Positions 6,915 to 14,637 of a stretch of DNA of 38,592 bases are shown piece by piece (the stretch's first letter is position 1; the number at the start of each line of letters is the position of its first letter). The DNA lies in NCBI GenBank assembly GCA_015056085.1, contig SVHA01000015.1:1-38592 (forward strand). The letters run 5' to 3'. The position numbers and the translations under genes are program-made. Source of the stretch: Clostridiales bacterium. GTDB taxonomy: Bacteria > Bacillota > Clostridia > Christensenellales > Aristaeellaceae. The notes under the pieces are model-generated. The model saw only the letters and a program-made list of their open reading frames with translations. It had not been told where the DNA came from and did no database searches.

Positions 6915-7721
6915 TCAGCGGGAGGGGGAGGCTCCCGATCCGTCGCCGGCGAATTTGCCCTGCAGCCAGTCGATGGCCCGCTGGGCGTCCGGGTGATCGG
7001 ACAGGGCGGACAGTTCAGCCATGAGGGCGTCCGCATCGGCCATGGTGGCGGACAGCACCCGCTCTGTCAGGGATTGCCGCCACGCTTCACGGCACTGGGC
7101 CGATTGCAGCGTGTCCCCCAGGGAGTCAAAAGCGGCCAGGGCGGCGGCGAAATCGCCGGACTGCTGCAATTTCTGCGCTTCCGTCAGCGCCTGCTGATGC
7201 AGGGTGTCCCGGCACTTTTCCAGCAGGGCGGCGCTTTCTAATGTGGTGAGCGTTTCGAGGATGTCTGCAGCCTGGGCGTATTCGCCGGTGCGCATGAGCT
7301 GCCGGGCCTGCTGGAATTTCAGCTGGGGCATCTCTTCCCGGAGGGCAGCGGCCCGCTGCGGGGCGTTTGAAAAGCTGCCCAGGGCGTCAAAGGCGTCCAA
7401 TGCGGCCTCATAATGGCCGCCTTTTTCCAGGGCGATGGCGTCCAGCAGGGCCAGATACCGCCCGGCAGACTTGAAGCCCTTCACCTGATGGAAGTTGGCC
7501 TGGGCCAGGGCGTAGTTCTCCTGACTCAGAGCGTCCAGCGCCTGGGCGTACAGGGTGTAATCAGCAGATTGGCGGTATTCCCCCAACTGGGAGAACAGCA
7601 TCGCAGCGGTGCGGTATTCCCCTGCGCCCAGATACAGTTGCGCCTGTTCGTAGTAGGTCTGATTGGTGGCGGTGCAGCCGCTGAGCAGCAGCACCAGCGC
7701 CAGCGTGGCAATGATTTTCAT
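6915..7721 (-). CDS. Lipoprotein with tetratricopeptide-like repeats
   Basis: The 268-residue product begins with a lipoprotein signal, MKIIATLALVLLLSGC, with the lipobox Cys at position 16. The mature part is a chain of helical hairpins with TPR-like spacing, such as YEQAQLYLGAGEYRTAAMLF, YALAQANFHQV, HYEAALDAFDALG, QLMRTGEYAQAADILETL and DFAAALAAFDSLGD. It is therefore a surface-anchored helical-repeat protein, probably a protein-interaction scaffold. AGGAGGG precedes the ATG by 8 bases. Its partner is unknown. Confidence 0.8.
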   Translation of the reverse strand: MKIIATLALVLLLSGCTATNQTYYEQAQLYLGAGEYRTAAMLFSQLGEYRQSADYTLYAQALDALSQENYALAQANFHQVKGFKSAGRYLALLDAIALEKGGHYEAALDAFDALGSFSNAPQRAAALREEMPQLKFQQARQLMRTGEYAQAADILETLTTLESAALLEKCRDTLHQQALTEAQKLQQSGDFAAALAAFDSLGDTLQSAQCREAWRQSLTERVLSATMADADALMAELSALSDHPDAQRAIDWLQGKFAGDGSGASPSR

Positions 7722-7845
7722 GACAATCCCTCCTGCGCGATGATCGGCGAGTCTTTCTGCGGTATTGTGCGCAGAAGGGGAGGGAATTATCAGAAAAATG
7801 CAGGGCCTTGATGGAAGTATTCGATGGAAGTTGCCTCGTTCCTTC

Positions 7846-7874
7846 TTGACAGGGAGCGGGATGGCCTGTATGAT
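7846..7874 (+). promoter_or_regulatory. Promoter of bioY
   Basis: TTGACA (7846-7851), a 17-base spacer and TATGAT (7869-7874). The promoter overlaps a possible upstream ATG at 7861, which supports the start at 7903. Confidence 0.85.
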
Positions 7875-7902
7875 GAAAAAATCACGGAAAGGGGGCAGGT
7901 GC

Positions 7903-8427
7903 ATGAACGGAAAAGGCGCTTATTTGGCACTGGACGCCATGTTTGTGGCGCTGTGCGCTTTGCTGGCACAGATGATGCTGCCCCTGCCGCCCGTTCCGGC
8001 CAACCTGACGCTGCTGGCGGTGCACCTGTGTGCGCTGATGCTTCCCTTGAAGCACACGCTGGCGGTGGTGGCGGCATATCTCTTGCTGGGCGCGCTGGGC
8101 GTGCCGGTGTTTGCGGGAATGGCGGGCGGCCCGGGCGTGTTGATGGGCCCCACCGGCGGTTATCTGCTGGGCTATCTGCCCTGCGGGGCGGTGACGTGCC
8201 TGCTTCAAAAGCGGATGCACCCCATGGCGGCGATGGCCCTGGGCACTCTTGGGTGCTATATGCTGGGCACCGCCTGGTTCATGGGGATGACAGGCACGGC
8301 GCTGTTGTCCGCCCTGATGACCTGCGTGATCCCCTTTGTGCTGGCAGACGCCGGAAAAATTGCCCTGGCGCACCTGCTTTCCCGGCGCCTTCGCAGCGCA
8401 TGGAAGGGCGGCGGGCATCCGGGCTGA
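7903..8427 (+). CDS. bioY: BioY-family biotin transporter substrate-binding subunit
   Basis: This 174-residue membrane protein has about six hydrophobic segments. It carries the BioY-typical PVPANLTLLAVHLCALMLP and GVPVFAGMAGGPGVLMGPT segments and a YLLGYLPCG helix. BioY is the S component of energy-coupling-factor transporters and binds biotin at the membrane; the EcfA/EcfT module would be shared and encoded elsewhere. The ATG at 7903 follows AAGGGGG by 8 bases and sits 28 bases after the -10 box. No BirA-type operator is recognised. Confidence 0.9.
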   Translation: MNGKGAYLALDAMFVALCALLAQMMLPLPPVPANLTLLAVHLCALMLPLKHTLAVVAAYLLLGALGVPVFAGMAGGPGVLMGPTGGYLLGYLPCGAVTCLLQKRMHPMAAMALGTLGCYMLGTAWFMGMTGTALLSALMTCVIPFVLADAGKIALAHLLSRRLRSAWKGGGHPG

Positions 8428-8521
8428 AGTGACTGTCTTTTTCGGGATCAGCTGCATATAATCCAGAGGAATCAGCCGGAAAATTCCGGGAGAAAAATCG
8501 GAAAATTCTTCCGGAAAAGGC

Positions 8522-8550
8522 TTGACAAAAGATAGACAGTCGTGTATATT
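8522..8550 (+). promoter_or_regulatory. Promoter of the feo operon
   Basis: TTGACA (8522-8527), a 17-base spacer and TATATT (8545-8550), about 86 bases upstream of feoA. Confidence 0.85.
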
Positions 8551-8557
8551 ATTAGTC

Positions 8558-8607
8558 GTTAGTCAAAACTAACTTTTGTTTTTCGCCGGGAGTTAGACTG
8601 GACTAAT
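8558..8607 (+). promoter_or_regulatory. Palindromic operator sites downstream of the feo promoter
   Basis: GTTAGT-CAAA-ACTAAC (8558-8573) is a perfect 6+6 inverted repeat placed at the expected transcription start. A second, weaker palindrome with TTAG/CTAA ends lies at 8593-8606. The TTAG...CTAA composition recalls DtxR/IdeR-type metalloregulator boxes. An iron-responsive repressor is inferred from this and from the genes controlled. Confidence 0.6.
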
Positions 8608-8635
8608 TTCCGGGATACATCAAGGAGGAAACCGT

Positions 8636-8848
8636 ATGAATCTTCTCAAAGCGCAGGAGGGCCGGGAGTACATCATCCAGAACATCGTCACCGATGATGA
8701 GGAGCTGGACGCATTCCTGTTTTCTCTGGGCTGCTATAGCGGAGAGCCCATCACCGTGGTGGCCCGCCGCAAGGGAGGCTGCACCGTTTCCATCAAGGAC
8801 GGCAGATACAGCATCGATAACCAACTGGCCGCTGCGATCGAGATTTGA
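8636..8848 (+). CDS. feoA: FeoA-domain protein of the ferrous iron uptake system
   Basis: The 70-residue product is a single FeoA (SH3-like) domain. It has the LGCYSGEPITVVARRKGGCTV turn-and-strand pattern and the closing SIDNQLAAAIEI typical of the family. FeoA is a small cytoplasmic partner of FeoB. AAGGAGG lies 7 bases before the ATG. feoB starts about 130 bases downstream on the same strand. Confidence 0.9.
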   Translation: MNLLKAQEGREYIIQNIVTDDEELDAFLFSLGCYSGEPITVVARRKGGCTVSIKDGRYSIDNQLAAAIEI

Positions 8849-8975
8849 CGCCCATCGGGCGGCGGCGCCAGTGGTTGTTTTTTTCCCGGGCGGTTAAGCG
8901 CGTCTAACTGCTGAGAAGAGACCGACGCTTCACCCTGAACATACCACACCACATCTTGTAAGGAGGAATTCCCCC

Positions 8976-10994
8976 ATGCGCATTGCTCTGACAGGCAATC
9001 CCAACAGCGGTAAGACAACCATGTACAATGCCCTCACCGGCCGCAACGAAAAGGTGGGCAACTGGGCGGGCGTCACCGTGGAAAAGAAGGAAAGCCCCAT
9101 CAGGAAGGTTTTCTGTGCGGGTCAGCAGGACCTGATCGCTGTTGATTTGCCCGGCGCTTACTCGATGTCTCCCTTCACCTCTGAAGAGAGCATCACCAGC
9201 GCTTATGTCAAGAATGAAAACCCCGACGTCATCATCAACATCGTGGACGCCACCAACCTCAGCCGCAGCCTGTTTTTTACCACGCAGCTGCTGGAACTGG
9301 GCATTCCCGTGGTGGTGGCCCTCAACAAGAGCGACATCAACCAGAAAAAGGAGACCCATATTGACGACAAGGCCCTGAGCGAAAAGCTGGGCTGCCCGGT
9401 AGTCAATACCATCTCCACCGCCAGCGATGGTCTGGAAGAAGTGATCCGCACGGCCCTTTCTCAGGTGGGCAAGGGTCAGGAGGCGCCCTATCAGCAGGGC
9501 GATGTTGACCTGACGGACAAAGGGCAGGTGGCTGCTGCTGACCGCCGCCGCTTCGCCTTTGTCAATCAGATCGTCTCCGAGGTGGAACAGCGCAAGGTGC
9601 TGACCAAGGAAAACAACTATCAGGATAAGATCGACGCCGTGCTGACCAACAAGTGGCTGGGCATCCCGATCTTTGCTGTGGTGATGTTCCTGGTCTTCCA
9701 CATCTCCCAGGCGGAGAGTCCCATTGGCCTGGGCGTTTGGCTGGCGGATACCCTCAGTGCATGGCTGGAAGGCATCCAGGCGGCTATCGGCGAACTGCTG
9801 CTGAATGCCGGCGCTTCCGACATTGCGTATGCGCTGCTGGTGGACGGCGTTATTGGCGGTCTGATTGCTGTGATTGGCTTCCTGCCGCTGGTGATGGTGA
9901 TGTACTTCCTCATCGCCCTGCTGGAAGACTGCGGCTACATGGCCCGCGTGTCCGTGGTGCTGGACCCCATCTTCAAGAAGGTGGGCCTCTCCGGCAAGTC
10001 TGTCATTCCCTTCGTCATCACCACCGGTTGCGCCATCCCCGGCGTCATGGCCTGCCGCACCATCCGCAATGAGCGGGAGAAGAGAGCCACCGCCATGTTG
10101 GCGCCCTTCATGCCCTGCGGTGCCAAACTGCCTGTGATTGCCCTGTTTGCCGGCGCCTTCTTCGGTGATGCTTCCTGGGTGGGCACGCTGATGTACTTTG
10201 CCGGCATCGTGCTGATTTTCCTGGGCGCCCTGCTGGTGAACAAGGTGGCAGGCCACAAGCCCCGCAAGTCCTTCTTCATCATTGAGCTGCCGGAATACAA
10301 GGCGCCCAGCCTGAAGCGGGCCTTCCTGTCCATGTGCTCCCGCGGCTGGTCCTACATCGTCAAGGCCGGTACGGTCATTCTGGTGTGCAACACCGTCGTA
10401 CAGATCATGCAGACCTTCAACTGGAATTTCCAGGCGGTGGAAGAGGGCATGGAAAGCACTTCCATCCTGGCTACCATTGCCAATCCTTTTGCCTATGCGC
10501 TCATTCCCATTGTGGGTTATCATGCATGGCAGCTGGCGGCGGCCGCCGTCACCGGCTTCATCGCCAAGGAAAACGTGGTGGGCACGCTGGCGGTGTGCTA
10601 CGGCATATCCAATCTGATTGACGTCGAAGAACTGGCCCTGATGGAAGGTGCTGGCGGCGAGGTGGCGATGGTCTTCGGCCTGACCAAGGCAGCGGCCCTG
10701 GCCTACCTGATGTTCAACCTTTTCACCCCGCCCTGCTTTGCGGCCATTGGCGCCATGAATGCCGAAATCAAGGATAAGAAGTGGCTCTTTGGTGGCATCG
10801 GTCTGCAGCTTTGCACCGGCTTCACCGTGGCCTTCCTGGTGTACCAGTTTGGCACGCTGGTGACCACCGGCGCACTGGGCGCTGGCTTCTTCCCCGGCCT
10901 TATGGCGGTGGCGGTGATGGCTGCGGTGATTGTGTACATCAGCAGCAAGAACAACAAGACCATCAAGAAGGAATACACCCTTTCCGGCAAATAA
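8976..10994 (+). CDS. feoB: FeoB ferrous iron transporter
   Basis: The 672-residue product has an N-terminal GTPase domain: G1 GNPNSGKT at 7-14, DLPG at 57-60 and NKSD at 117-120. A helical regulatory segment follows, then a C-terminal membrane region with Gate motifs, including CGYMARVSVVLDP, IPFVITTGCAIPGVMACRT and the second repeat AAAAVTGFIAKENVVGTLAV. It imports Fe(II) across the cytoplasmic membrane. The length is normal for the shorter Bacillota FeoB. AAGGAGG precedes the ATG. A small Cys-rich partner gene starts 13 bases after the stop. Confidence 0.97.
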   Translation: MRIALTGNPNSGKTTMYNALTGRNEKVGNWAGVTVEKKESPIRKVFCAGQQDLIAVDLPGAYSMSPFTSEESITSAYVKNENPDVIINIVDATNLSRSLFFTTQLLELGIPVVVALNKSDINQKKETHIDDKALSEKLGCPVVNTISTASDGLEEVIRTALSQVGKGQEAPYQQGDVDLTDKGQVAAADRRRFAFVNQIVSEVEQRKVLTKENNYQDKIDAVLTNKWLGIPIFAVVMFLVFHISQAESPIGLGVWLADTLSAWLEGIQAAIGELLLNAGASDIAYALLVDGVIGGLIAVIGFLPLVMVMYFLIALLEDCGYMARVSVVLDPIFKKVGLSGKSVIPFVITTGCAIPGVMACRTIRNEREKRATAMLAPFMPCGAKLPVIALFAGAFFGDASWVGTLMYFAGIVLIFLGALLVNKVAGHKPRKSFFIIELPEYKAPSLKRAFLSMCSRGWSYIVKAGTVILVCNTVVQIMQTFNWNFQAVEEGMESTSILATIANPFAYALIPIVGYHAWQLAAAAVTGFIAKENVVGTLAVCYGISNLIDVEELALMEGAGGEVAMVFGLTKAAALAYLMFNLFTPPCFAAIGAMNAEIKDKKWLFGGIGLQLCTGFTVAFLVYQFGTLVTTGALGAGFFPGLMAVAVMAAVIVYISSKNNKTIKKEYTLSGK

Positions 10995-11006
10995 GGAGAG
11001 ATGCCC

Positions 11007-11165
11007 ATGGTAGATATCATTGTGATTCTGACCGTTTTGCTGTTGGTGGGCGCAGCGGGCCTGTACATCTACAAGGCGAAAAAGGCCGGGCAGAAGTGCA
11101 TCGGCTGCCCCTACGCCAAGACCTGCGGCGGCAAATGCGGCAGCGGCAGCACTGAAAACAAGTGA
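11007..11165 (+). CDS. FeoB-associated Cys-rich membrane protein
   Basis: This 52-residue gene is easy to miss. It has one N-terminal transmembrane helix (IIVILTVLLLVGAAGLYIY), a basic KAKKAGQKC stop-transfer, then a tail with four cysteines in CIGCPYAKTCGGKC. This is the pattern of the small FeoB-associated family found after feoB in many Bacillota. It may assist FeoB or bind metal (family-level inference). AAGGAG at 10993-10998 gives 8 bases to ATG 11007. An in-frame ATG at 11001 is too close. Confidence 0.88.
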   Translation: MVDIIVILTVLLLVGAAGLYIYKAKKAGQKCIGCPYAKTCGGKCGSGSTENK

Positions 11166-11169
11166 ATCC

Positions 11170-11208
11170 TTCCGGCAGCGGAAATTCTGCTGCCGGAATT
11201 TCTTTTTT
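11170..11208 (+). terminator. Intrinsic terminator of the feo operon
   Basis: TTCCGGCAGC (11170-11179) pairs with GCTGCCGGAA (11189-11198) and is followed by TTTCTTTTTT. Confidence 0.9.
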
Positions 11209-11293
11209 GCTGGCATATTGCCCGAGGATATGTTACAATGATCCAAGAAACTGGCACGCAAGGGTTTTTGCCGTGCCCGAAAGGAAGAAGGAA

Positions 11294-12571
11294 ATGAAAC
11301 ACATGATGATCCTGCTGATGATGCTGGCGTGCCTGCTTTTCTCCGGCGCTCTGGCGGAAGATGTTGCTACCGCTACGGAACTAAATGTTGCCACGGCTAC
11401 TGAACTGGACGTGGCGACGGCTACCGACCTGGACATTCAGCCCGGCGAAGGCGCTGCCTATGCCACGGTGACCGACCTCAATGCCTGCACGGTGCTGGGC
11501 AAGACGGGCCAGCGGCAGCACGGCGGGGAAAACAGCCTCGTGCTGACCTACGGCGCTTCCGGCTTCACCAGCAACTTTGAGGGCACGGAATTCTGGATGT
11601 ATGTGCCGGAGATGCCCACCTGGGACAACGACGGCGACGGCAAGAGCGAGTATCAGACCCAGCGCATCATGGTGCTGGTGGATACGGATATGCCCATGGA
11701 AGCCGAGTGCATCTACGTGGAGAATCCCGGCTGGTATCGTCTTGCCTCCGGCCTGGAAAAGGGCAGCCACACCATTACCGTCTACAAGGCGGACCGTGGC
11801 TTCTACGGCATTATGGCGGCGCTGTATCTGCCCATTTCCCGCATTGCCACCGACGGCGCCTTTGAAACGCCCAATCCCCTCAAGGATCTGGTGATTGAGG
11901 TCTACGGCGATTCCATCTCCAACGGCGACGCCGTGTGGACGGACGGCAAAAATCCCCAGGCATACACCTACGGCGCTTACGGCGGCGTGGTGGCCCGCCT
12001 GCTGGGGGCGGAACTGCGGGTGTGCGGCAACTCCGGCAACGGCCTGCTGGGTTGGGTCCTGGCTGGCGGCGCCAATGGCCGGCTGGATAACCTCTTCCCC
12101 CCGCAGAACAGCTGGGACAAGATCGACCCCAACCAGATTTCCAGCCCATGGAGCCACGAGGGCGCCAACGCTGCGGATGTGGTCATCATCAACCTGGGCA
12201 CCAACGACCGTGTGGAACTGGGAAACGGCGACCTGACGCCTGAAGTGTTTACGGCGGAGTATGTGCGCTTCATCAAGCAGATCAAGACAGACTGCCCCGA
12301 CGCCATGGTCATCGGCTGCATCGGCGCCATGGATGCGGTGAAGGAATTCAGCGGCGCCATTCAGGCTGCCGTGGATGAGGTCAACCAGTGGCACGGCAGC
12401 GAGTTTGCCTACTATGTGGAACTGCAGAACTGCCGGAACATCAAGGACGGCATGGGTCATGACAATTCCCATCCCTCCCAGCGCGCCCACGAGCAGTACG
12501 GCCTGCAGATTGCCAGACTCATCAACGAAAAACTCTCTCTGGGTGTGGAACTGCCCGAAGAAGTGAAATAA
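11294..12571 (+). CDS. Secreted SGNH carbohydrate esterase, CE2-like
   Basis: The 425-residue product has a signal peptide ending ...FSGALA before ED. A short linker of three near-identical nine-residue units (VATATELN, VATATELD, VATATDLD) follows, then a beta-sandwich region of about 170 residues and a C-terminal SGNH hydrolase domain. Catalytic residues are S207 in YGDSIS, Gly/Asn in CGNSGNG and GTND, and D390/H393 in DNSHPS. A jelly-roll plus SGNH order is typical of CE2 deacetylases, which remove acetyl from xylo-, gluco- or mannosaccharides. It likely acts outside the cell on acylated glycan. An extended -10 (TGTTACAAT, near 11231-11239) lies upstream with a poor -35. Confidence 0.85.
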   Translation: MKHMMILLMMLACLLFSGALAEDVATATELNVATATELDVATATDLDIQPGEGAAYATVTDLNACTVLGKTGQRQHGGENSLVLTYGASGFTSNFEGTEFWMYVPEMPTWDNDGDGKSEYQTQRIMVLVDTDMPMEAECIYVENPGWYRLASGLEKGSHTITVYKADRGFYGIMAALYLPISRIATDGAFETPNPLKDLVIEVYGDSISNGDAVWTDGKNPQAYTYGAYGGVVARLLGAELRVCGNSGNGLLGWVLAGGANGRLDNLFPPQNSWDKIDPNQISSPWSHEGANAADVVIINLGTNDRVELGNGDLTPEVFTAEYVRFIKQIKTDCPDAMVIGCIGAMDAVKEFSGAIQAAVDEVNQWHGSEFAYYVELQNCRNIKDGMGHDNSHPSQRAHEQYGLQIARLINEKLSLGVELPEEVK

Positions 12572-12584
12572 TCCGCAATGTAAA

Positions 12585-12623
12585 ACAGGCACAGCGACCT
12601 TTTCGGGGCTGTGCCTGTTTTTT
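12585..12623. terminator. Bidirectional intrinsic terminator
   Basis: ACAGGCACAGC (12585-12595) pairs with GCTGTGCCTGT (12608-12618). T follows on the right and an A-run sits on the left. It serves the convergent esterase and P-loop genes. Confidence 0.88.
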
Positions 12624-12631
12624 GTGTGGAT

Positions 12632-13138
12632 TCAGTTGGGGGCGCACAGGGCGATGATTTCCTCTGCCGCTTGCCGGGCTGTTTTGCCGGTGGTGTCCAC
12701 CAGACGGGTGTTCAGGCGGGGATAGAGGGGCAGGCGTTCCAGGCTGCGGGGAATGACGTCCTCCGTGCGCAAACCCCGGCGGACGTCTTCTTCCAGCCGA
12801 TGACGCAGGCAGTCGGCTTCCGCTGTCAGAGAGAGGCAATGCACCCGGCAGGCATCCGTGTTCAGCCGGGAAAGAATACCGTCGATGATTTCCTGCTGAT
12901 GCATCACCCAGCAGAACACGATGTTCTCGTAGGCACTGCAGGCCAGGAAGTTGTTCAGCAGGTGGCAGATGTTGTCCGTGACCATGGCCTTTGTTTCTTC
13001 TGTCACCTGAAAGGGATGGGCGTCCCAGCACCAGTCGCCGTCCAGAAAGACGCTCCTGGGCAGCAGCGTTTTCAGATGCTGACACACCGTCGTCTTGCCC
13101 ACGCCCATGGGCCCGCCGATGAGAAACAGCTGCTTCAT
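12632..13138 (-). CDS. Small P-loop ATPase/kinase-like protein (AAA_33 type)
   Basis: The 168-residue product opens with a strand and Walker A, FLIGGPMGVGKTT (near 5-17). It then has DGDWCWDAHPF, an acidic site in the position where small nucleoside or antibiotic kinases bind substrate, and a LID-like stretch rich in Arg (LRHRLEEDVRRGLRTEDV). No specific substrate can be named. Its ATG shares one base with the stop codon of the response regulator gene (TGATG), which suggests coupled translation, so it is the third gene of the sensor operon. The upstream in-frame extension inside the regulator gene is disregarded. Confidence 0.75.
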   Translation of the reverse strand: MKQLFLIGGPMGVGKTTVCQHLKTLLPRSVFLDGDWCWDAHPFQVTEETKAMVTDNICHLLNNFLACSAYENIVFCWVMHQQEIIDGILSRLNTDACRVHCLSLTAEADCLRHRLEEDVRRGLRTEDVIPRSLERLPLYPRLNTRLVDTTGKTARQAAEEIIALCAPN

Positions 13139-14637
13139 CAGGCGTCCGCCCCCTGCGGCCCATCCGCACAGGCCGCCGCCCATTGGGAGGGCGTTTTGCC
13201 TGTGGCCTGATGGAACACCTTGCTGAAGTAGGACGAATCCTCATAGCCCACCAGAGCGGCTACATCCCGCAAACGCATATCGGGATGCTCCCGGATGAGC
13301 TTCATGGCGCCCTCCATGCGGCACTGGGTCAGATAGGCGTTGAAGGAGGTGTCGCCGTACTTGCGGAACAGGCGGCTGAGGTAGGTCTGGGAGATGCCGA
13401 TCTCCGAGCAGACATGGTTGACGCTGATGGGCTCGCCGTACTTTTCCTGAATGAAGTTCAGCGCACACTTATACAGTTCCTCCGGGGACATCCGCTTGTC
13501 GGTGTCCAGAGCGTCATCGAACAGGAGGGTGTACAGGCCCACGGCCAGATCGCCGTAATGGGCGGCAGAGGCCATCATGTCCCGCACATCCCGGTTGAGG
13601 GAGTCCTGATTGCGGGCCAGCGCCGGCTTGTAGGGCATGACGGTGTGCAGCAGCTGCTGCAGCATACGGTAGGCGTGGACCTGGGGCATCTGTTTGGTTT
13701 CCCATTCCGTGACCAGGGTGAACAGCAGGTCCTTGATGTGGCGCTTGTCGCCGTTCTGGCAGAAACATTCCAGTTTTTTCAGGGTGGAGGAAGACACGTG
13801 GGGCTTTTCCCCATCCTTGGGCAGGGGAGAGAGGTACATATACTGATGCCTGCCGATGACCACGGTACTGCGGTGGAGAGCCTGGGCCCGGTGGACGAAT
13901 TCCTGGAAGGTGGTGAAGGGCCCGGGATTCCTGCTGAAGATCAGCGTCCAGGTGGGCACGGAGCGCCCCTGGGCGATGTAGGCCTTGGCGGCCGTCTGGA
14001 AATCAGCAGCGGAAACGTCGCTGCGGGCGTAGAGGATCTGCTCGTCGTCGTGGCGGCCCCTGAGGATATGGAAGGGCAGCCCTTGAGAAGAAAGAGGCGT
14101 GGCGGCGGACAGAGGCTCCTCGTTGAAGTGGGTCAGATTGCCCCAGCGCACATAGGCGAAGTGATACTTGCTCTCGCCGTAGAACTGGCGCAGCATTTCT
14201 GCGTCGCAGCCCTTGCCCGACAGAAGGGCGGAAAGGATTTCCGGCTCTCTGGCGGTGCGGGCCTGATCGAGTCTGCTCTTGATTTTTTCCAGCGTGGTGG
14301 TCAGGTGGGGGATGGTGACGGGCTTGAGGATGTAGTCATCCACGGAGGCCTGAATGGCCCCCTGGGCATACTCAAAATCCGCATAGCCGGAGATGATCAC
14401 AATGCGCAGTTCCGGCAGCAGGGCACGGGCCTGCAGCGCCAGGGTGATGCCGTCCATGCCGGGCATGGAAATATCCGTCAGCATCACATCCACCCGGTTG
14501 GACAGCAGATAGGCCAGGGCGTCCTCGGCGCAGGAGCAGGCGGCGGCAATCTCATAATCCGGGGCATATTTGGTGATGATGGCCTGCAAAAACCGCAGCG
14601 CAGGCGCTTCGTCATCCACCATGAGGATTTTATACAT
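13138..14637 (-). CDS. AraC-family response regulator (YesN-like)
   Basis: The 499-residue product has an N-terminal receiver domain with acidic D8/D9, phosphoacceptor D55 in LTDISMPGMDG and K105 in YILKPV. A long middle region follows, and the C-terminus has a double helix-turn-helix of AraC type (SVNHVCSEIGISQTYLSRLF and LRDVAALVGYEDSSYFSKVF). Regulators of this class pair with YesM-type kinases and usually activate carbohydrate genes by binding direct repeats near the -35. The ATG at 14637 follows AAAGGAG by 8 bases and overlaps the kinase stop by 8 bases. It is the best candidate to bind the 22-bp repeats found at three promoters in this locus (inference). Confidence 0.93.
   Translation of the reverse strand: MYKILMVDDEAPALRFLQAIITKYAPDYEIAAACSCAEDALAYLLSNRVDVMLTDISMPGMDGITLALQARALLPELRIVIISGYADFEYAQGAIQASVDDYILKPVTIPHLTTTLEKIKSRLDQARTAREPEILSALLSGKGCDAEMLRQFYGESKYHFAYVRWGNLTHFNEEPLSAATPLSSQGLPFHILRGRHDDEQILYARSDVSAADFQTAAKAYIAQGRSVPTWTLIFSRNPGPFTTFQEFVHRAQALHRSTVVIGRHQYMYLSPLPKDGEKPHVSSSTLKKLECFCQNGDKRHIKDLLFTLVTEWETKQMPQVHAYRMLQQLLHTVMPYKPALARNQDSLNRDVRDMMASAAHYGDLAVGLYTLLFDDALDTDKRMSPEELYKCALNFIQEKYGEPISVNHVCSEIGISQTYLSRLFRKYGDTSFNAYLTQCRMEGAMKLIREHPDMRLRDVAALVGYEDSSYFSKVFHQATGKTPSQWAAACADGPQGADA

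Noticed and set aside
7861-7902. Earlier ATG for bioY (and a longer in-frame reading)
   Set aside because: It overlaps the -10 box of a near-consensus promoter. The ATG at 7903 has the ribosome site.
8453-8458. TATAAT after the bioY stop as a separate promoter
   Set aside because: No suitable -35 at 16-18 bases, and a much better promoter lies at 8522-8550 for the same genes.
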